Part shown: positions 1 to 7,518 of the stretch, one piece after another | Layout: each line of letters opens with the position of its first letter | Position numbering within the stretch: position 1 is the first letter of the stretch | Source: Anaerolineae bacterium | GTDB taxonomy: Bacteria > Chloroflexota > Anaerolineae > Anaerolineales > Anaerolineaceae | DNA length: 64,000 nucleotides | Direction of reading: 5' to 3' | NCBI GenBank assembly: GCA_011176685.1 | Contig: DUED01000037.1 | Location: 62,001-126,000, forward strand | Translations under genes and position numbers: made by a program | The notes under the pieces: model-generated | The model's input: only the letters and a program-made list of their open reading frames with translations | What the model was told of the DNA's origin: nothing | Database searches by the model: none

Positions 1-445
1 TAATTCTTTCTGCATTTTTTTTACCAATTTTGATGATTACCTGATCCTCACGATTAGCTTCTTGTACCAGGGCATTAATGATTGTATGTTTAACCCCAGC
101 TTGGTGTAGTCTGCCTTGTGCATAACCTGACAATTCAAAGGGTTGGTTGATGTGATCCGGCTTGGAAAGTAGGGCGGCTTTGATCACTTTTTCTGCCTGT
201 GAAAAATCCGCTTCTCCAAGCGCTATTGAGATCACACCCAATTTATCTTGCATCTGTTTTGCTTCCTGAGCCAATGATTCAGCACTTGAATATTTATTGG
301 CACTTACTGCCACGAGCCCGGCCCCATTCAGAGCTTGATTCACCTTAATGGCATTATCAATATTCAGGGCGGGCACAAGGAAAAGAATACGGGAGTTAAT
401 TGGTTTTAATCTGGAAAAAAGAATATTAAGGATACTTTCTTCCAT
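1..445 (-). CDS. KDPG aldolase-like protein (DgaF type), partial
   Basis: This is the N-terminal part of a TIM-barrel protein that runs off the left edge of the window. The reading frame opens with ATG at 445 and stays open to base 1, about 148 codons. The stretch around LGEADFSQAEKVI and KPDHINQPFELSGYA resembles the DgaF family (2-dehydro-3-deoxy-6-phosphogluconate aldolase, pfam07071), which cleaves a 2-keto-3-deoxy sugar acid phosphate to pyruvate and a triose phosphate. Its start overlaps the end of the creatininase-like gene by about 20 bases, so the two are probably translationally coupled in the PTS operon. The Schiff-base lysine region lies outside the window, so activity cannot be judged. 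Confidence 0.6.
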   Translation of the reverse strand, partial: MEESILNILFSRLKPINSRILFLVPALNIDNAIKVNQALNGAGLVAVSANKYSSAESLAQEAKQMQDKLGVISIALGEADFSQAEKVIKAALLSKPDHINQPFELSGYAQGRLHQAGVKHTIINALVQEANREDQVIIKIGKKNAERI

Positions 446-1190
446 CTTTAAGCCCTTTCTGATGTTGCTGAATTAAATTAACTGACTTGCCAACCATGAA
501 TTCTAAGAGTGCCTTTCCTTTTTCTGCGGTTGCAACAGTTGCATCTCCTACAACTCCGCTCTTGCAGAAATCACTCCACGGGATCGAGATGGATCCGAAA
601 AGTGGATCGACCTCAGGGTATTCACTTACAGCTTTGCTCATGTCTACCAGCTCAGGTCGCAGCGCTAAAACACAGGAGGTTTCAAATTCCTCTGCGTGAA
701 CATATTTTGAATGCCAGCGTTTGGATTTACAATATTTTGCCATGGCTTCATATATCCCTGGGAGAACCAGATTAACAATGCGTGCCTGTGAGGAAAGCAG
801 CAATTTTCGCTCTGCTTCTTTACAAGCTGCTGCAGCCCCCACATGACTTTGGAAAATATATATAGTATTAATCCCATGTATATACATTGACTCGCTGATG
901 TCCACAAGCGTCTCAACAAATGTAGCATCAGACACACGCACGGTTCCAGGATATAGGCGTAATGAAAATGATGGAGTATAACGCAGAGTAGCCATTAAAA
1001 GCGCGCCAGTCTCCTCAGCAATTCGCTCACTTAGATAATCAGCAATAATCACATCACAGCAGAACGGCAGGTGTGGTCCATGCTGTTCAATGGCAGCCAC
1101 CGGCAGTATTGCGTAGTCCGTATGCTTTATGAACTCTTCAAATTCCGGTCTTTTCATTTCCGTATGACGAAAAATTGTGTTTTTATTCAT
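426..1190 (-). CDS. creatininase-family amidohydrolase
   Basis: The 254-residue protein belongs to the creatininase superfamily (pfam02633), metal-dependent hydrolases acting on cyclic or linear amide-like substrates. The first metal-binding block is clear: E35, H37 and D46 in IEQHGPHLPFCCD. H116 sits where the family usually has NGHGGN but here reads QSHVG, and HAEEFETS (H165, E168) replaces the usual HAGExETS. The metal ligands therefore look kept while the surrounding loops differ, which suggests a substrate other than creatinine. It is the penultimate visible gene of the PTS operon. It follows the TrpA-like gene after a 127-base gap that holds a strong stem. The role in the pathway is not known to me. 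Confidence 0.75.
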   Translation of the reverse strand: MNKNTIFRHTEMKRPEFEEFIKHTDYAILPVAAIEQHGPHLPFCCDVIIADYLSERIAEETGALLMATLRYTPSFSLRLYPGTVRVSDATFVETLVDISESMYIHGINTIYIFQSHVGAAAACKEAERKLLLSSQARIVNLVLPGIYEAMAKYCKSKRWHSKYVHAEEFETSCVLALRPELVDMSKAVSEYPEVDPLFGSISIPWSDFCKSGVVGDATVATAEKGKALLEFMVGKSVNLIQQHQKGLKDGRKYP

Positions 1191-1231
1191 GGCATTTTTA
1201 TTTTAGTCAATTATTTATTGGGAATATAGAT

Positions 1232-1264
1232 GATCAAGATCGGACATATAATCCGATCCTGATC
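1232..1264 (-). other. intercistronic stem-loop in the PTS operon
   Basis: A 13-base arm at 1232-1244 pairs with 1252-1264, with one mismatch and a 7-base loop. It lies between the TrpA-like and creatininase-like genes. There is no run of T after it on the minus strand, so it is not a classical terminator. More likely it blocks exonucleases or marks an mRNA processing point that sets unequal expression of upstream and downstream genes. Confidence 0.6.
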
Positions 1265-1317
1265 ACAAATCTTTCATTATCTAGACTTTTGAATTTTGTT
1301 ATTGAATTTACCACTCA

Positions 1318-2118
1318 TCAAGAAATTGTTGCCTGTTTGATACCACGGATGAGTTCTTCCAGAGCCTTGAAATCCCCCGCTTTAATTCTTTCCACCATGG
1401 CTGTGCCGACTAATATACCATCTGGTCCTATTTCTACTGCTTCTCTAGCGCTAGTTGGGTTTCTAATACCGTACGCAAAAGTAATTGCAGCTTTGGTTTT
1501 TGTATCGCGGATACTCTTCATTAATTTACGATTTTCCTCGGCTACATTCGGACGATTGCCGGATTGATCAGCGAAAGATTGCATAATCATAACCCCGGCA
1601 GCATTAGAGCCTATATCAGGAAGTAGTGTGTCATCAAAGGGATGCGGCATAAACCTAATCCGGTATATCCCCGTAGGAAGTAGTAATGGATCCATCTCTG
1701 AAACTACATCTGGTTGAATTACAGTTGCATTAGCCAGAAGGTGAGCATCGATATCTGCAGATTTCAATTCTTCGACGAAATTTTTTACACCATATTGTTT
1801 AACGAAGTCTGAATAAGCCATAACCTCGAAAGGCTCGTCTGGATGGTCCTTGCGGATAGCACGGATAAGACCAAAATACTTCTTAAGATCCGGTTCAGCC
1901 TTGAACGAACGCTGGTTTGATTCAGCAATCTGACGGCTATCGCAATAGGGATCATTACTGGGCAAACCCAATTCAACTAAATCAACACCCGCTTTCATAT
2001 ACAAATTCACCAATTCGCGCGTTGTTTTTAAATCCGGATCACCCATAGGCAAATAGCACATAAAATATTTTTCACCTTTTTCCAATACATCTTTGACTCT
2101 TTTATCTATTCTATTCAT
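1318..2118 (-). CDS. tryptophan synthase alpha-like TIM-barrel enzyme in a sugar operon
   Basis: A 266-residue TIM barrel of the TrpA family. TrpA cleaves indole-glycerol phosphate to indole and glyceraldehyde 3-phosphate. The catalytic residues align even by number with classical TrpA: E49 in VELGLP and D60 in PYCDS. The usual PFSDPxADG loop is changed to PSNDPYCDS, and the loop that normally reads GFGI is FAYGI; the end motif DGILVGTA resembles the phosphate-binding GxxVGSA. No trpB or other trp gene is near, and the gene sits between a lactonase-like gene and a creatininase-like gene behind a PTS transporter. I infer a retro-aldolase acting on a sugar phosphate rather than tryptophan synthesis, but the substrate is unknown. 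Confidence 0.75.
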   Translation of the reverse strand: MNRIDKRVKDVLEKGEKYFMCYLPMGDPDLKTTRELVNLYMKAGVDLVELGLPSNDPYCDSRQIAESNQRSFKAEPDLKKYFGLIRAIRKDHPDEPFEVMAYSDFVKQYGVKNFVEELKSADIDAHLLANATVIQPDVVSEMDPLLLPTGIYRIRFMPHPFDDTLLPDIGSNAAGVMIMQSFADQSGNRPNVAEENRKLMKSIRDTKTKAAITFAYGIRNPTSAREAVEIGPDGILVGTAMVERIKAGDFKALEELIRGIKQATIS

Positions 2119-2163
2119 TTTTTTATCCTTTATTAATCTTATATTAAACTAATACTCAGGTAA

Positions 2164-3084
2164 TTAAAAAGACAACCAACGTTTAGGATTCTCGACTAAA
2201 AATTCATTGATTACTTGTTGGCTGAAACCCTCAGATATTAAACGCGGGACGAAATTAGTTAACAACCAGCCATGTCCTAAGCCACCATATTTGACCTTGC
2301 AATCAGATTGGCGTCCAATATCCATTCCCAATAAAATATTTTGTTCATAGCCAGCATCTACTAAGGTGCGTAATACCTCTACCCTTTGTGAATCGGGATG
2401 ATATTTTGCTTTACCAACGCTATCGTAAGCCACAAAAGTTCCACGCTTGGCAATCTCTTCAGCTATCCAGGGATCAGGATTGAGGTCACAGTGTCCAATT
2501 GAAACGTGTGACAGGTCAACTCCTTCTTTTTCAAAAACATTCAGTTGTTCTAACCCCATTGTTCCGCCGGTGCAATGAGTTACAATGGGAGCACCAGTTA
2601 TTTTATGGACTCGCGCGACAATATGCAGTACCTTTTCTTCAAGAGGTGTTACACGATTATAAGAGGTCGCAGCTTTTAAAACACCACAACGAACACCCGT
2701 ATCACCTACTCCTTCTGTTATTTCTTTTACTAGCTGTTGCTCAATTACTTTATCTTCGAACGCCTGATTACCCAACCAGGCTTTGATAAAAATATCTTCC
2801 TTGAAACCTGCAACAGCAATAATATTTACGCCTGTTTTTTTTGCAATTTCGTGCAAAGCGAGAACATCACGACCTTAGTCAATTGCTGTACAGTCAACAA
2901 CGGATTGCCCCCCTGCTTGTTTGAATAATTCCAATTCCGCTGTGCTCAACTCAAGATCATCGAGTGCTAGATCAGAATCCTTTTTGCGAACCCATTCGGG
3001 TAGCGCAATAAAAATGTGATTATGGGCATCGGTTATACCAAGGTCTTCGGGTTTGATATCCCCAGCAACAGTTTGAATTTTCAT
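2164..3084 (-). pseudogene. phosphotriesterase-related lactonase (COG1735), interrupted by one in-frame TAA
   Basis: A single frame from ATG 3084 to 2164 encodes a phosphotriesterase-like amidohydrolase of about 306 residues, except that codon 70 (2877-2875) is TAA. The stop falls in VDCTAID-stop-GRDVLAL, where relatives simply continue. The metal site is otherwise complete: HxH at H21/H23 (DAHNH), a later TSYNRVTPLEEK region holding a possible bridging lysine, histidines in VTHCTGG and SIGHCD, and the final aspartate in MDIGRQSD. Characterised COG1735 members from PTS clusters hydrolyse phosphorylated sugar lactones, which fits the context. No good restart codon with a Shine-Dalgarno follows the stop, so a recent nonsense mutation or a base-call error is most likely. 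Confidence 0.8.
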
Positions 3085-3100
3085 ATAATGCTCCTATTGT

Positions 3101-3139
3101 AAAGTGTGGGGAGCCATATGAGTTGGCCCCCCACACTTT
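3101..3139 (-). other. strong GC-rich stem-loop between EIIC and lactonase genes
   Basis: Arms at 3101-3111 and 3129-3139 pair perfectly over 11 bases and extend inward through a GCC/GGC pair. The element lies between the EIIC stop and the lactonase start. Only three T follow on the minus strand, so termination would be partial at best. It probably stabilises the 3' end of the transporter mRNA or attenuates transcription into the enzyme genes. Confidence 0.65.
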
Positions 3140-3168
3140 AATAAAATTTACATACCAAACAGTTCTAA

Positions 3169-4473
3169 TTATGTGCCAAAAACCGCTTTGAGCAGATTAC
3201 CGATAGCATTGAACACCACGGTGTAGTCAGAAAGTGAGAATTGGCGCAGATAATCTGCCATTGGATTTGCTACAGCTACAGCAAGTGGCAGGAAGGTGTA
3301 ACATAGGATTGCGCTAATAACTCCACCCAGGATGGCTCCACGCTTGCCACCGGTTGCATTGCCAAAAATGGCAGCCGTACCACCCTCAAAGAAGGATGGC
3401 ACAATAGCGGGGAAAACCACATTTTCTGGTGAGACAGCAGCCATGACGAACATGATGATTGTACCAACGACCATATGGGTAATGAAACCAATCATCAAAG
3501 CGGTAGGAGCATATCCAAAAAAGACAGGCATATCCAGGGCTGGAATTGCACCTGGGACTAGCTTTTTGGCAATACCCTTGAAAGCAGCAAGGATTTCTGA
3601 CAACAATGTTTTAACGCCGTATAGCAGGATAGATAAACCCGTACCACCATAAACAGCAGACATGATCATCCAAATCCAGGGATTCTTTCCACCTGCGTAG
3701 TTCTCACTGACCCAATCGGGACCGGCAAAGATCAAGCCAATCAGAAACAGGAATAGGAAAATAATGGTGGTCATGATGTACGGATCATCTAAGAAGGCTA
3801 AACGCTCAGGAAATTTGATCTTCTCTGCGCTGTCGTCCTTCTTGCCAATTTTTGAAGCGATCCATGCGGTCAGGATAGTGGAAGTGTGAATGCCATGACC
3901 CAAAGTAAAGTCATCATTTCCAGTTACTTTCCTGGACCATGGAAGAGTAATCCATGGGACTACTGTTTGCCAAATTCCCAAGAACACTGAGGCAACAATT
4001 ACACGGACTGGAAGGGTCCAAGGGGTCACGGTGATCAGAATAGCTAAAACTACCCAGACATTCTGTAATATCAGGTGCACGGTCATATAGACAATCTTCC
4101 ATGGCGAGAAGCGCGCGACAAGAAGATTTACCAAAAAAGCTCCAACCATGATCATACCAATTTCGGGACCATAGTCTTTGAAAAATACTGCCGACTGGCC
4201 TTCAGCGACGCGGGCAAGAATACCTGCCTCGTACTCTCCTGCAAAGCCATGGCGCAGGATCTCCGTGATGGGATTTATATTAACAAAAAGCAAATTTACA
4301 CCAGCCATTAATATGAGAAATCCCATCATACTGCGCACAGTACCAGTGAAAACCTGCTCGATTTTCTTCTTCTGTAGAACCAAACCTAAAAATGCCACCA
4401 AACCGAATACCTTGGCAGCATCATTAAATATTTCACTAGTTAAGAAGGTTACAATAGAATTTAGAGTATCCAT
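3169..4473 (-). CDS. PTS system EIIC component, ascorbate (UlaA/SgaT) type
   Basis: A 434-residue integral membrane protein with about ten hydrophobic segments and short charged loops, of the UlaA/SgaT-type EIIC family. These permeases import a sugar acid or lactone while the EIIB partner phosphorylates it. The start ATG at 4473 follows a clear AAGGAG at suitable distance. EIIB is encoded just upstream; no EIIA domain is fused to either protein or present in the window, so EIIA, HPr and enzyme I must lie elsewhere. Enzymes downstream (lactonase, two aldolase-like barrels) argue for a sugar-acid or lactone substrate rather than a simple hexose. The exact substrate cannot be read from the sequence. 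Confidence 0.85.
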   Translation of the reverse strand: MDTLNSIVTFLTSEIFNDAAKVFGLVAFLGLVLQKKKIEQVFTGTVRSMMGFLILMAGVNLLFVNINPITEILRHGFAGEYEAGILARVAEGQSAVFFKDYGPEIGMIMVGAFLVNLLVARFSPWKIVYMTVHLILQNVWVVLAILITVTPWTLPVRVIVASVFLGIWQTVVPWITLPWSRKVTGNDDFTLGHGIHTSTILTAWIASKIGKKDDSAEKIKFPERLAFLDDPYIMTTIIFLFLFLIGLIFAGPDWVSENYAGGKNPWIWMIMSAVYGGTGLSILLYGVKTLLSEILAAFKGIAKKLVPGAIPALDMPVFFGYAPTALMIGFITHMVVGTIIMFVMAAVSPENVVFPAIVPSFFEGGTAAIFGNATGGKRGAILGGVISAILCYTFLPLAVAVANPMADYLRQFSLSDYTVVFNAIGNLLKAVFGT

Positions 4474-4554
4474 TTTTTCTCCTTTTTTTGATGTTTAAAC
4501 TACAATTATTTAACTTTCTTTTCTTCTTACATCGCTAGTTTATTTATAATATTT

Positions 4555-4564
4555 TCACCTCCTT
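4555..4564 (-). promoter_or_regulatory. perfect Shine-Dalgarno without a normal start codon
   Basis: The minus strand reads AAGGAGGTGA in the 157-base EIIB-EIIC gap, 80 bases before the EIIC start. No ATG, GTG or TTG lies at a suitable distance. The only open triplets start with ATT and stop after seven codons. It may be a standby ribosome site, a stability element or a relic. Confidence 0.4.
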
Positions 4565-4630
4565 CCTTGATTTCAGTATATTAAACAATACTTTTGCAAG
4601 GTAATATTTAATTTATATTGCCAAAATAAA

Positions 4631-4966
4631 TTATTTCTTTTCGTTCTTTTCTTCCTTCTCGAGTGACTCATAAATCACTGGGAGAAGTTTCTCTTCGTAT
4701 TCCTTTGCGCTCATGACATTCATTATTCCTACTATTGGGATCGTGACCATTTTTTTGAACATCTCTACCAAGTTCATGGTGCAAACTACAATATCACAAG
4801 AAAGATCTGTCACTACGTTGCAGGCAATCGCATCCAATTCCACTTTATTAGTCAAGCCATGCGCATCAATTACATCCTGTGCCTCCAGTTTTATTATTGT
4901 ACCTGAGCCTGCCCCTGCCGGACATGCGAACCAGACCAACAACTTGCCTCGTCTACCTTTACCCAT
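4631..4966 (-). CDS. PTS system EIIB component, ascorbate (UlaB/SgaB) type
   Basis: A 111-residue cytosolic EIIB domain. The phosphocysteine is C15 in WFACPAGAGSGT, which matches the CxxGxGSS-like loop of lactose/ascorbate-type EIIB proteins. It receives phosphate from EIIA and passes it to the sugar carried by the EIIC subunit encoded next. The last 15 residues are charged (Lys/Glu-rich). It begins 20 bases after the GntR gene stops, with a strong AAAGGAG ribosome site, so regulator and transporter are one transcript. Confidence 0.85.
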   Translation of the reverse strand: MGKGRRGKLLVWFACPAGAGSGTIIKLEAQDVIDAHGLTNKVELDAIACNVVTDLSCDIVVCTMNLVEMFKKMVTIPIVGIMNVMSAKEYEEKLLPVIYESLEKEEKNEKK

Positions 4967-4986
4967 TATCTTTTCTCCTTTGCATT

Positions 4987-5787
4987 TTATTTACCTGCTA
5001 AATGTTCTTGTGTAATAACCTTCAGTAGATCTATATCCTGATCAGATTTGTGCAATGACACAATGAATTTTATGCGGTCGCCGCGGTAATAACTTCGAGA
5101 AAATTCAAAGGGCGCCCCATCCTTCAAAAAGCATACACTTTCCATTATATTAATCGGGGTGCCAGGAACTACTCCCAGGTAATTCGTGTCACGGTTTGTG
5201 GCTAACACCGTTTCAATTGTGCGTACCGTATAATCAGGTGATATGCCGTATTCATGTTCAAGTATTTCAAAGAAAGACCGGGTCTCAAAATCATTGTTAA
5301 TAAAGTTCGGACAAATCTTATAAGGCACGTAGGCTGTACTCCAGAACAGTGGTTCTTCCTTGGTATAGCGTACTCTTACTAGCTTGGTGACTTTCTCACC
5401 TGTTTTCAGTTTTAATATAATCCTTGCTTTTGCCGGGGATTTGATGATGGTCGATTCTAATACCTTGGTAGAAAAATCACAATTCTTGCTCTTAGGGTCT
5501 AAACCAGAATAAGAACCGCTTACTGATGTTAAAACAAACTCACGCACTTTTGATTGAGACACAGTGGTCCCTTTCCCTGGCATGCAGTTGATTAACCCTT
5601 CCATTCTCAGTTGTCGGAGTGCATTGCGAACAGTGATGCGGCTGACATCAAATTGTTTACATAATTCTTTTTCAGTTGGAAGACGTTCTCCGGATTTCCA
5701 TACACCATTTTCGATCTTATCACGCAGAATTTCCTGTAACTGATAATACAAAGGTATTGGAGTATTGGTGTAAATCAATTCCGCCAT
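4987..5787 (-). CDS. GntR-family regulator with UTRA domain
   Basis: A 266-residue HutC-type regulator. Residues about 10-80 form the winged helix-turn-helix (LPTEKELCKQFDVSRITVRNAL and the GKGTTV wing). Residues about 95-250 form the UTRA effector domain, which usually binds the substrate or a phosphorylated intermediate. It is the first gene of the PTS operon and follows a promoter that carries a short palindrome at the expected start of transcription. I infer autoregulated repression relieved by a sugar or sugar phosphate. Confidence 0.88.
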   Translation of the reverse strand: MAELIYTNTPIPLYYQLQEILRDKIENGVWKSGERLPTEKELCKQFDVSRITVRNALRQLRMEGLINCMPGKGTTVSQSKVREFVLTSVSGSYSGLDPKSKNCDFSTKVLESTIIKSPAKARIILKLKTGEKVTKLVRVRYTKEEPLFWSTAYVPYKICPNFINNDFETRSFFEILEHEYGISPDYTVRTIETVLATNRDTNYLGVVPGTPINIMESVCFLKDGAPFEFSRSYYRGDRIKFIVSLHKSDQDIDLLKVITQEHLAGK

Positions 5788-5868
5788 TTAACCCCCTCAC
5801 TATTTATAATACTCTTCCATATCTGAAAACTGTAATTCCACATATAAAATTGTTGTATTTTATTATAA

Positions 5869-5909
5869 TGTTATAACAACATAATATCATAAATAAATCC
5901 AGAAGTCAA
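5869..5909 (-). promoter_or_regulatory. PTS operon promoter with GntR-type palindromic operator
   Basis: On the minus strand TTGACT (5909-5904) and TATTAT (5886-5881) are spaced by 17 bases. Immediately downstream, at 5869-5878, is the perfect 10-base palindrome TGTTATAACA. Its core GTTATAAC fits the GT-rich/AC-rich pattern of HutC-type GntR operators. It would cover the transcription start, a classical repressor position. Operator identity is inferred from position and symmetry. Confidence 0.6.
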
Positions 5910-6012
5910 CCACTGCGAGTAAATTTAATATAAGCAAATACTGACAGCATTGTGAAATTCATTAATTACTATCAACTTCAAAAAAAGTTTCTGGTATTAA
6001 CCATGATGCACC

Positions 6013-6765
6013 TCAGTTAATTTTTAACCGTCTACCACCAAACATCTCGCGTAATTCAGATATCCTTTCATCCCCACCGGGCATATTAATGCTGATCCAC
6101 ACAGGCGGTATTACCCCATCCCTGTACATGCGTGTTGCTACTTCTGCCATTATGCTTTGTAAAATTGCACAGCATACCACAGTTGATTGTGGCGCAACCT
6201 TTGGTAAACCTTCTCCTATTTCTATGCATGCATCTCCCACCTCTAAGCAGCTATCGATTACAAGGTCTGCAAATTCATATAACTTCTTTCCATTCGAATG
6301 CCTTGACGTTGAACCCTGTGACTGCTTTAAGTTTGTCAGTGCAATTACCTTCAACCCTCTCTCCTTTGACAGCATTGCCGTTTCGATCACGATCGGGTTA
6401 ATACCAGATCTTGAAATAACTATGATGATTTCCCCTGCACGTAGGTCATAGTTATCTAGGACAATACGAGCATAGCCCTCCATACGATCTAAATTTAACT
6501 CACGATTAAGTGACCCACCCCCATGCATCGTTAGATTAACGTCTAGGATAGCATTGACTGGCGCGAATCCCCCTGCCCGAAAGAACAGGTCTTCACTAAT
6601 AATATGGCTATGTCCTGTACCAAATACATGTAAGACACCGTTCTTTTTGAATAACTCTACTATCCAATCACTTGCTTTCTCAATTGAATCTGACTGCGTT
6701 TTCTGTACCTGTTCAAAAACTGCAATCACTTTGTTAAAATACGTTTTGCTGGCTGATAGAGACAT
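6013..6765 (-). CDS. SIS-domain phosphosugar-binding protein (COG4821 type)
   Basis: A 250-residue sugar-isomerase (SIS) domain protein. The motifs GTGHSHIISEDLFFRAGG (near residue 50) and ISRSGINPIVIETA (near 117) form the usual phosphosugar pocket with its Ser/Thr-rich loop. Members of this group bind or isomerise phosphosugars and often accompany PTS operons, either as an enzyme or as a sensor domain without DNA-binding part. Here there is no RpiR-type helix-turn-helix, so an enzymatic role is more likely. It has its own promoter, and 225 bases separate it from the gntR gene. It may act on a product of the PTS pathway. Confidence 0.8.
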   Translation of the reverse strand: MSLSASKTYFNKVIAVFEQVQKTQSDSIEKASDWIVELFKKNGVLHVFGTGHSHIISEDLFFRAGGFAPVNAILDVNLTMHGGGSLNRELNLDRMEGYARIVLDNYDLRAGEIIIVISRSGINPIVIETAMLSKERGLKVIALTNLKQSQGSTSRHSNGKKLYEFADLVIDSCLEVGDACIEIGEGLPKVAPQSTVVCCAILQSIMAEVATRMYRDGVIPPVWISINMPGGDERISELREMFGGRRLKIN

Positions 6766-6801
6766 AATAATTTTCTCCTATAAGATAACTTTATTACTTC
6801 C

Positions 6802-6830
6802 AGTATAGATAATTTTAAAACAACCGTCAA
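6802..6830 (-). promoter_or_regulatory. sigma-70 type promoter of the SIS gene
   Basis: On the minus strand TTGACG (6830-6825) and TATACT (6807-6802) are separated by exactly 17 bases. The SIS-domain gene begins about 35 bases downstream and has a TAGGAG ribosome site. Confidence 0.6.
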
Positions 6831-6877
6831 TGTGCAGGTATGCTTTGGAAAATCTTGCCAAATAATGCAGTTTGTAG

Positions 6878-6897
6878 GGCGCCTTTCCATAGGCGCC
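6878..6897. repeat. short GC-rich palindrome in non-coding patch
   Basis: The sequence forms GGCGCC-tttccata-GGCGCC in an otherwise AT-rich context. It resembles dispersed REP-type palindromes. A second inverted repeat (ATTCGTT at 6944-6950 with AACGAAT at 6958-6964) follows. No gene spans 6766-7200. Confidence 0.5.
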
Positions 6898-7014
6898 ATC
6901 TTGTTTCGGTGGGACATGAATCCTACCTAATAATGTTGTTAGTATTCGTTCCTTAGAAACGAATCAATAAAAAAACGTAAATATGTCAACTTTTGTCAAG
7001 TAAGGGGGGTTAAC

Positions 7015-7062
7015 GCGACCGAAGGGAGTCTCGTAGAGGCGACCGAAGGAAGTCTCGTAGAG
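7015..7062. repeat. 24-bp direct repeat, two copies
   Basis: Two adjacent 24-base units (7015-7038 and 7039-7062) differ at one base. Each starts GCGACCGAAGG and ends TCTCGTAGAG. They open the repeat cluster of the 435-base gap between the SIS gene and the 98-residue gene. The high G+C of the unit and its phrase-like repetition suggest a dispersed genomic repeat rather than coding sequence. Confidence 0.75.
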
Positions 7063-7076
7063 ATCATCGCTATCAT

Positions 7077-7164
7077 CGCAAAGCATGCTGCAAAGTATCG
7101 CGAAGCATACAGTAAAGTGTCGCGCAGCACACTGCAAAGTGCCACGCAGCATACCGTAAAATAA
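7077..7164. repeat. 22-bp degenerate tandem repeat, four copies
   Basis: Four consecutive 22-base units (7077, 7099, 7121, 7143) share the pattern CGC-AGCA-C-GTAAAGT with scattered changes. The array joins the 24-base repeats directly. There are no spacers, so it is not CRISPR. Function is unknown; a minus-strand open frame across it is an artefact of the periodicity. Confidence 0.7.
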
Positions 7165-7200
7165 GAAAACGTGGGAAACTCTAGTTCATATCTGGCACAA

Positions 7201-7497
7201 TTAAGAATCTAGAACAACGTGCATTTCAGAGATAAATTTTTCGGCATAGGATTTTAATGTGTTTCTATCTAGCTCTTCTGAGCTCATGCTGAGAGCAACA
7301 GGGGCATTGTACCTGGCAATGAAGTTGCTGGTGATGGTTGCATCGCCGCTGCTTGTATTGGCTATCACCAAACAAGCCAATACCCTGGTTTTCCAGATAT
7401 TGAATCCGGCTTGTGGATATGCTGCCAGGGCTGCTTGATACAGCTCTTTAGGCGTTTTACCGGCAAAGTCTAGCTCCTGTTCAATTGAAGCCATCAA
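7201..7497 (-). CDS. hypothetical 98-residue protein downstream of glyQS
   Basis: I do not recognise this protein. It is small, soluble and mixed alpha/beta in character, without cysteine clusters or membrane segments. It contains two small-residue-rich stretches, AALAAYPQAGFNIW and NTSSGDATITSNFIARY. It starts 21 bases after the glyQS stop, preceded by GGAGG-type ribosome signal, and is therefore probably co-transcribed. The ATG ATG at the start leaves two possible initiation codons one residue apart. Confidence 0.6.
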   Translation of the reverse strand: MMASIEQELDFAGKTPKELYQAALAAYPQAGFNIWKTRVLACLVIANTSSGDATITSNFIARYNAPVALSMSSEELDRNTLKSYAEKFISEMHVVLDS

Positions 7498-7518
7498 TTT
7501 CCTCCGATGTTCTTGTGA

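Noticed and set aside
6964-7152. 62-codon minus-strand open frame over the tandem repeats
   Set aside because: Its residues just reflect the repeat period; no ribosome site and no similarity to a protein family.
7077-7164. CRISPR-like repeat array
   Set aside because: The 22-base units are directly adjacent without spacers, and no cas gene is present.
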